Below are positions 62,235 to 64,000 of a stretch of DNA of 64,000 bases, in pieces. Every line of letters starts with the position of its first letter. Position 1 is the first letter of the stretch. Where the stretch lies: assembly GCA_001939145.1 (NCBI GenBank), contig LSRX01000365.1, forward strand, positions 360,374 to 424,373, read 5' to 3'. The translations under genes and the position numbers were made by a program. This DNA is from Symbiodinium microadriaticum (taxonomy: Eukaryota > Sar > Dinophyceae > Suessiales > Symbiodiniaceae). A model generated the notes under the pieces. The model was not told where the DNA came from. It made no database searches and worked only from the letters and a program-made list of their open reading frames with translations.

Positions 62235-63838
62235 GGTGATCTTGGCCATCCTCATGGGGCAGCAGAGCAAATGCTGCGGACGCCACCGGAACTTGGGTCG
62301 CGACCTCCATCTCCCTGCAGGGAACGTCTAGATGCAGGAAAACCCTGCCTCAGGAAACGCCTTCCCGCAGGAAACTTCCGCCAGACAAGATCTTCCACAG
62401 TCACAGCAAACTAAAACGAAGACCTCCAGAGGCAGCTTCTAAACTTGTCGTTTCTGCTTCCGTCAACTGAAACGTGCTTTTCTAAGCACTGGCAATTGGC
62501 AGCTACCAATTACAGATTGTCCACACACCTCAAACGTAAGAACATAGCTCACTAGAAAAACCATCGCTTCCGCTCGAAACACTGCGCACAACTTCTGCTT
62601 CCGTCACTGTGAAATTTGCATGCCCCACAGACTGGTCATTGGCGACCAACACAACTTGCTGGCAATGACAATTTTTTGAAAACATGAACTCACATCAAAA
62701 AAAAGCTTACTAAAAACATCGCTTCATCTGCTTCCGTCACTGTAAATTTGCTTGCCCAGCACTGGACATTGGCAACCAACACAACTGGCTGGGCCAACTG
62801 TGAAAATTGCTAAGTTTTTGAAAACATGAACTTCCTTAGCACAACTCAAACGTGAAAAACCATTTTACTTGCTGGCCCAATTGAAAAATGCCAAGTTTCT
62901 GAAAACATGAACTTTCTTAGCACTCAAACGCCAAAAACAGCTTTCTCAAAAACTTGGAATCATGTTGTGGCCTTGTTTGGTTGGTTTCCGAGGGACCTCT
63001 ATGGAGCCTCAGAGCCTCACTAAACAGCAAACAGCCAAAGCAGGCACACACTTTTCCTTGCTGCTATTCTGAGCAGTTCGAGTCTTGAGCCGAGCCGGAC
63101 ACGGCTTGAGGCTTCAGTTCACAGCTTCTTGGACTTGAAACACTCCACTGCGTGAGCACTCACAGCAAACTTGGGTTTTAGCTCTTGTACAAAGCTCACG
63201 GCTCAGCCAACAACTGACAGACTGACCAATCGACCGACAGACAAAACGACAAAACAGTCGAAGTTGCATTGCTGGCAGGGAATTTGTGTTTGTTTGTTTA
63301 TGCAGTGACACTTCCCAGTTGTTTTCAGGTGCATGTTGTTGATCTGCAGTCCTTTCTCATGTTTGTTTGACAGGTAGCAGAGCTCGTAGCATCCAGCCAG
63401 CACAGGAATCCACTTCTTTTTGCTTTGTGCCAGATGCAAGCAATGTCGTGTGCCTCCGTTCTCGTGCTAGCGTTTCTTGCTTTTCTCATGTTGTCTTGTT
63501 TTGTGCTGCTCAGATGATCGCAGAAAATCTCTGCGGTGCAGCTGTGAGATCACAGGTGGCCGTGATTCTAACCCAAGACCCTAAACTCAAAGTCCTAACT
63601 CTCAACCTTCAGTCCGATTCACCGAGAAGTTTCAGGCAAACAGCGTACTTTTAGGTGAAAAGCCTTTTTGAAAGGTCTGTTGTGCCTCCGCTGGTGCTTT
63701 GCTTTTGTGAACAATGAAAAAACTGCAATGCACGCGATACTGTTACAACCCAGCCTTCTCTGCATGTCTGCGTCTTGTGGTTCTGATGAGCGATCTTGCA
63801 GCTGCAGTCTTAAGCAAGCGTACCATGCATGCACAGGN
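62235..63838. other. Gene-free tail with a decayed tandem repeat
   Basis: 62440-62950 repeats blocks such as CTGCTTCCGTCACTGT, GACATTGGC(A/G)ACCAACACAAC, TTTTTGAAAACATGAACT and CTTAGCAC..CTCAAACG with about 100-160 bp spacing, three to four decayed copies. Beyond 62950 I see no gene and no repeat until the N at 63838. Confidence 0.5.
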
Positions 63839-63863
63839 AAGGGATATTGGGTTCTCTGGGTAG
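63839..63863. repeat. Right arm of a CCCAGAGAACC-family foldback element, broken at an N
   Basis: AAGGGATATTGGGTTCTCTG matches the right end of 26553-26664. The left arm is missing before the N. TTTAGGG units follow to the window end. Confidence 0.6.
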
Positions 63864-64000
63864 CTCTCGAAATTGACGGTTTACGGGTTTAGGGTTTCGG
63901 GCGTCCGGGGATCCCTTTTTAGGGTCCGTTTTTGCAGGATATACTACGGTTCAGGGTTTGGGGTTTAGGGCTTTTCCCCCCTTGCTTCGCTGACCAGTTC

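Noticed and set aside
1-64000. CRISPR arrays, bacterial operons, rRNA or tRNA genes
   Set aside because: No spacer-repeat pattern of the right size, no Shine-Dalgarno-spaced gene clusters, and no cloverleaf or rRNA core motifs were recognised by eye. The repeats present are telomere-like or microsatellite.

Overview
The window looks like nuclear DNA of a dinoflagellate. The evidence is a GC-rich sequence saturated with degenerate Arabidopsis-type telomere repeats (CCCTAAA / TTTAGGG) far from any obvious chromosome end, exons joined by introns with direct repeats at their borders (one apparently GA-AG), very long simple-sequence tracts, and a retroelement of a type abundant in such genomes. 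No ribosomal RNA, tRNA or CRISPR array was recognised. Four single N characters (4259, 48073, 55189, 63838) mark assembly joins, and each lies at or in a repeat.

Layout. 1-13.8 kb is gene-dense, all on the plus strand. It holds a three-exon gene (354-1187), decayed tandem exon-like cassettes, a 2.5-kb 9-bp satellite (1757-4258), a basic nuclear-type protein (4574-5110), a second exon-cassette array, a proline-rich repeat protein (6736-7710) and a multi-exon gene with a basic RG-rich C terminus (about 9454-13787). 13.8-39 kb is a sea of CCCTAAA/TTTAGGG-like arrays, microsatellites and short foldback (MITE-like) elements, with isolated exon-like islands on both strands.

The centrepiece is an apparently complete tyrosine-recombinase retrotransposon on the minus strand (39028-47117). 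It has split direct repeats (A1-ORFs-B1-A2-B2) and three ORFs. ORF2 encodes reverse transcriptase, then an RNase H whose catalytic residues lie on both sides of a cytosine-5 methyltransferase-like domain, then a 2A-type ribosome-skipping motif, then a tyrosine recombinase. It sits in CCCTAAA repeats, and a second, truncated 5' end (48074-48162) also abuts CCCTAA-type sequence. This suggests integration into telomere-like repeats.

48-57.7 kb returns to repeat-rich DNA. A two-exon CobW/COG0523 GTPase gene with an extra C-terminal module lies at 57721-59038 (minus), and a short acidic/coiled-coil protein at 61665-62234 (plus) behind stacked GC-rich tandem repeats. All functions are inferred by eye from motifs; no searches were run.
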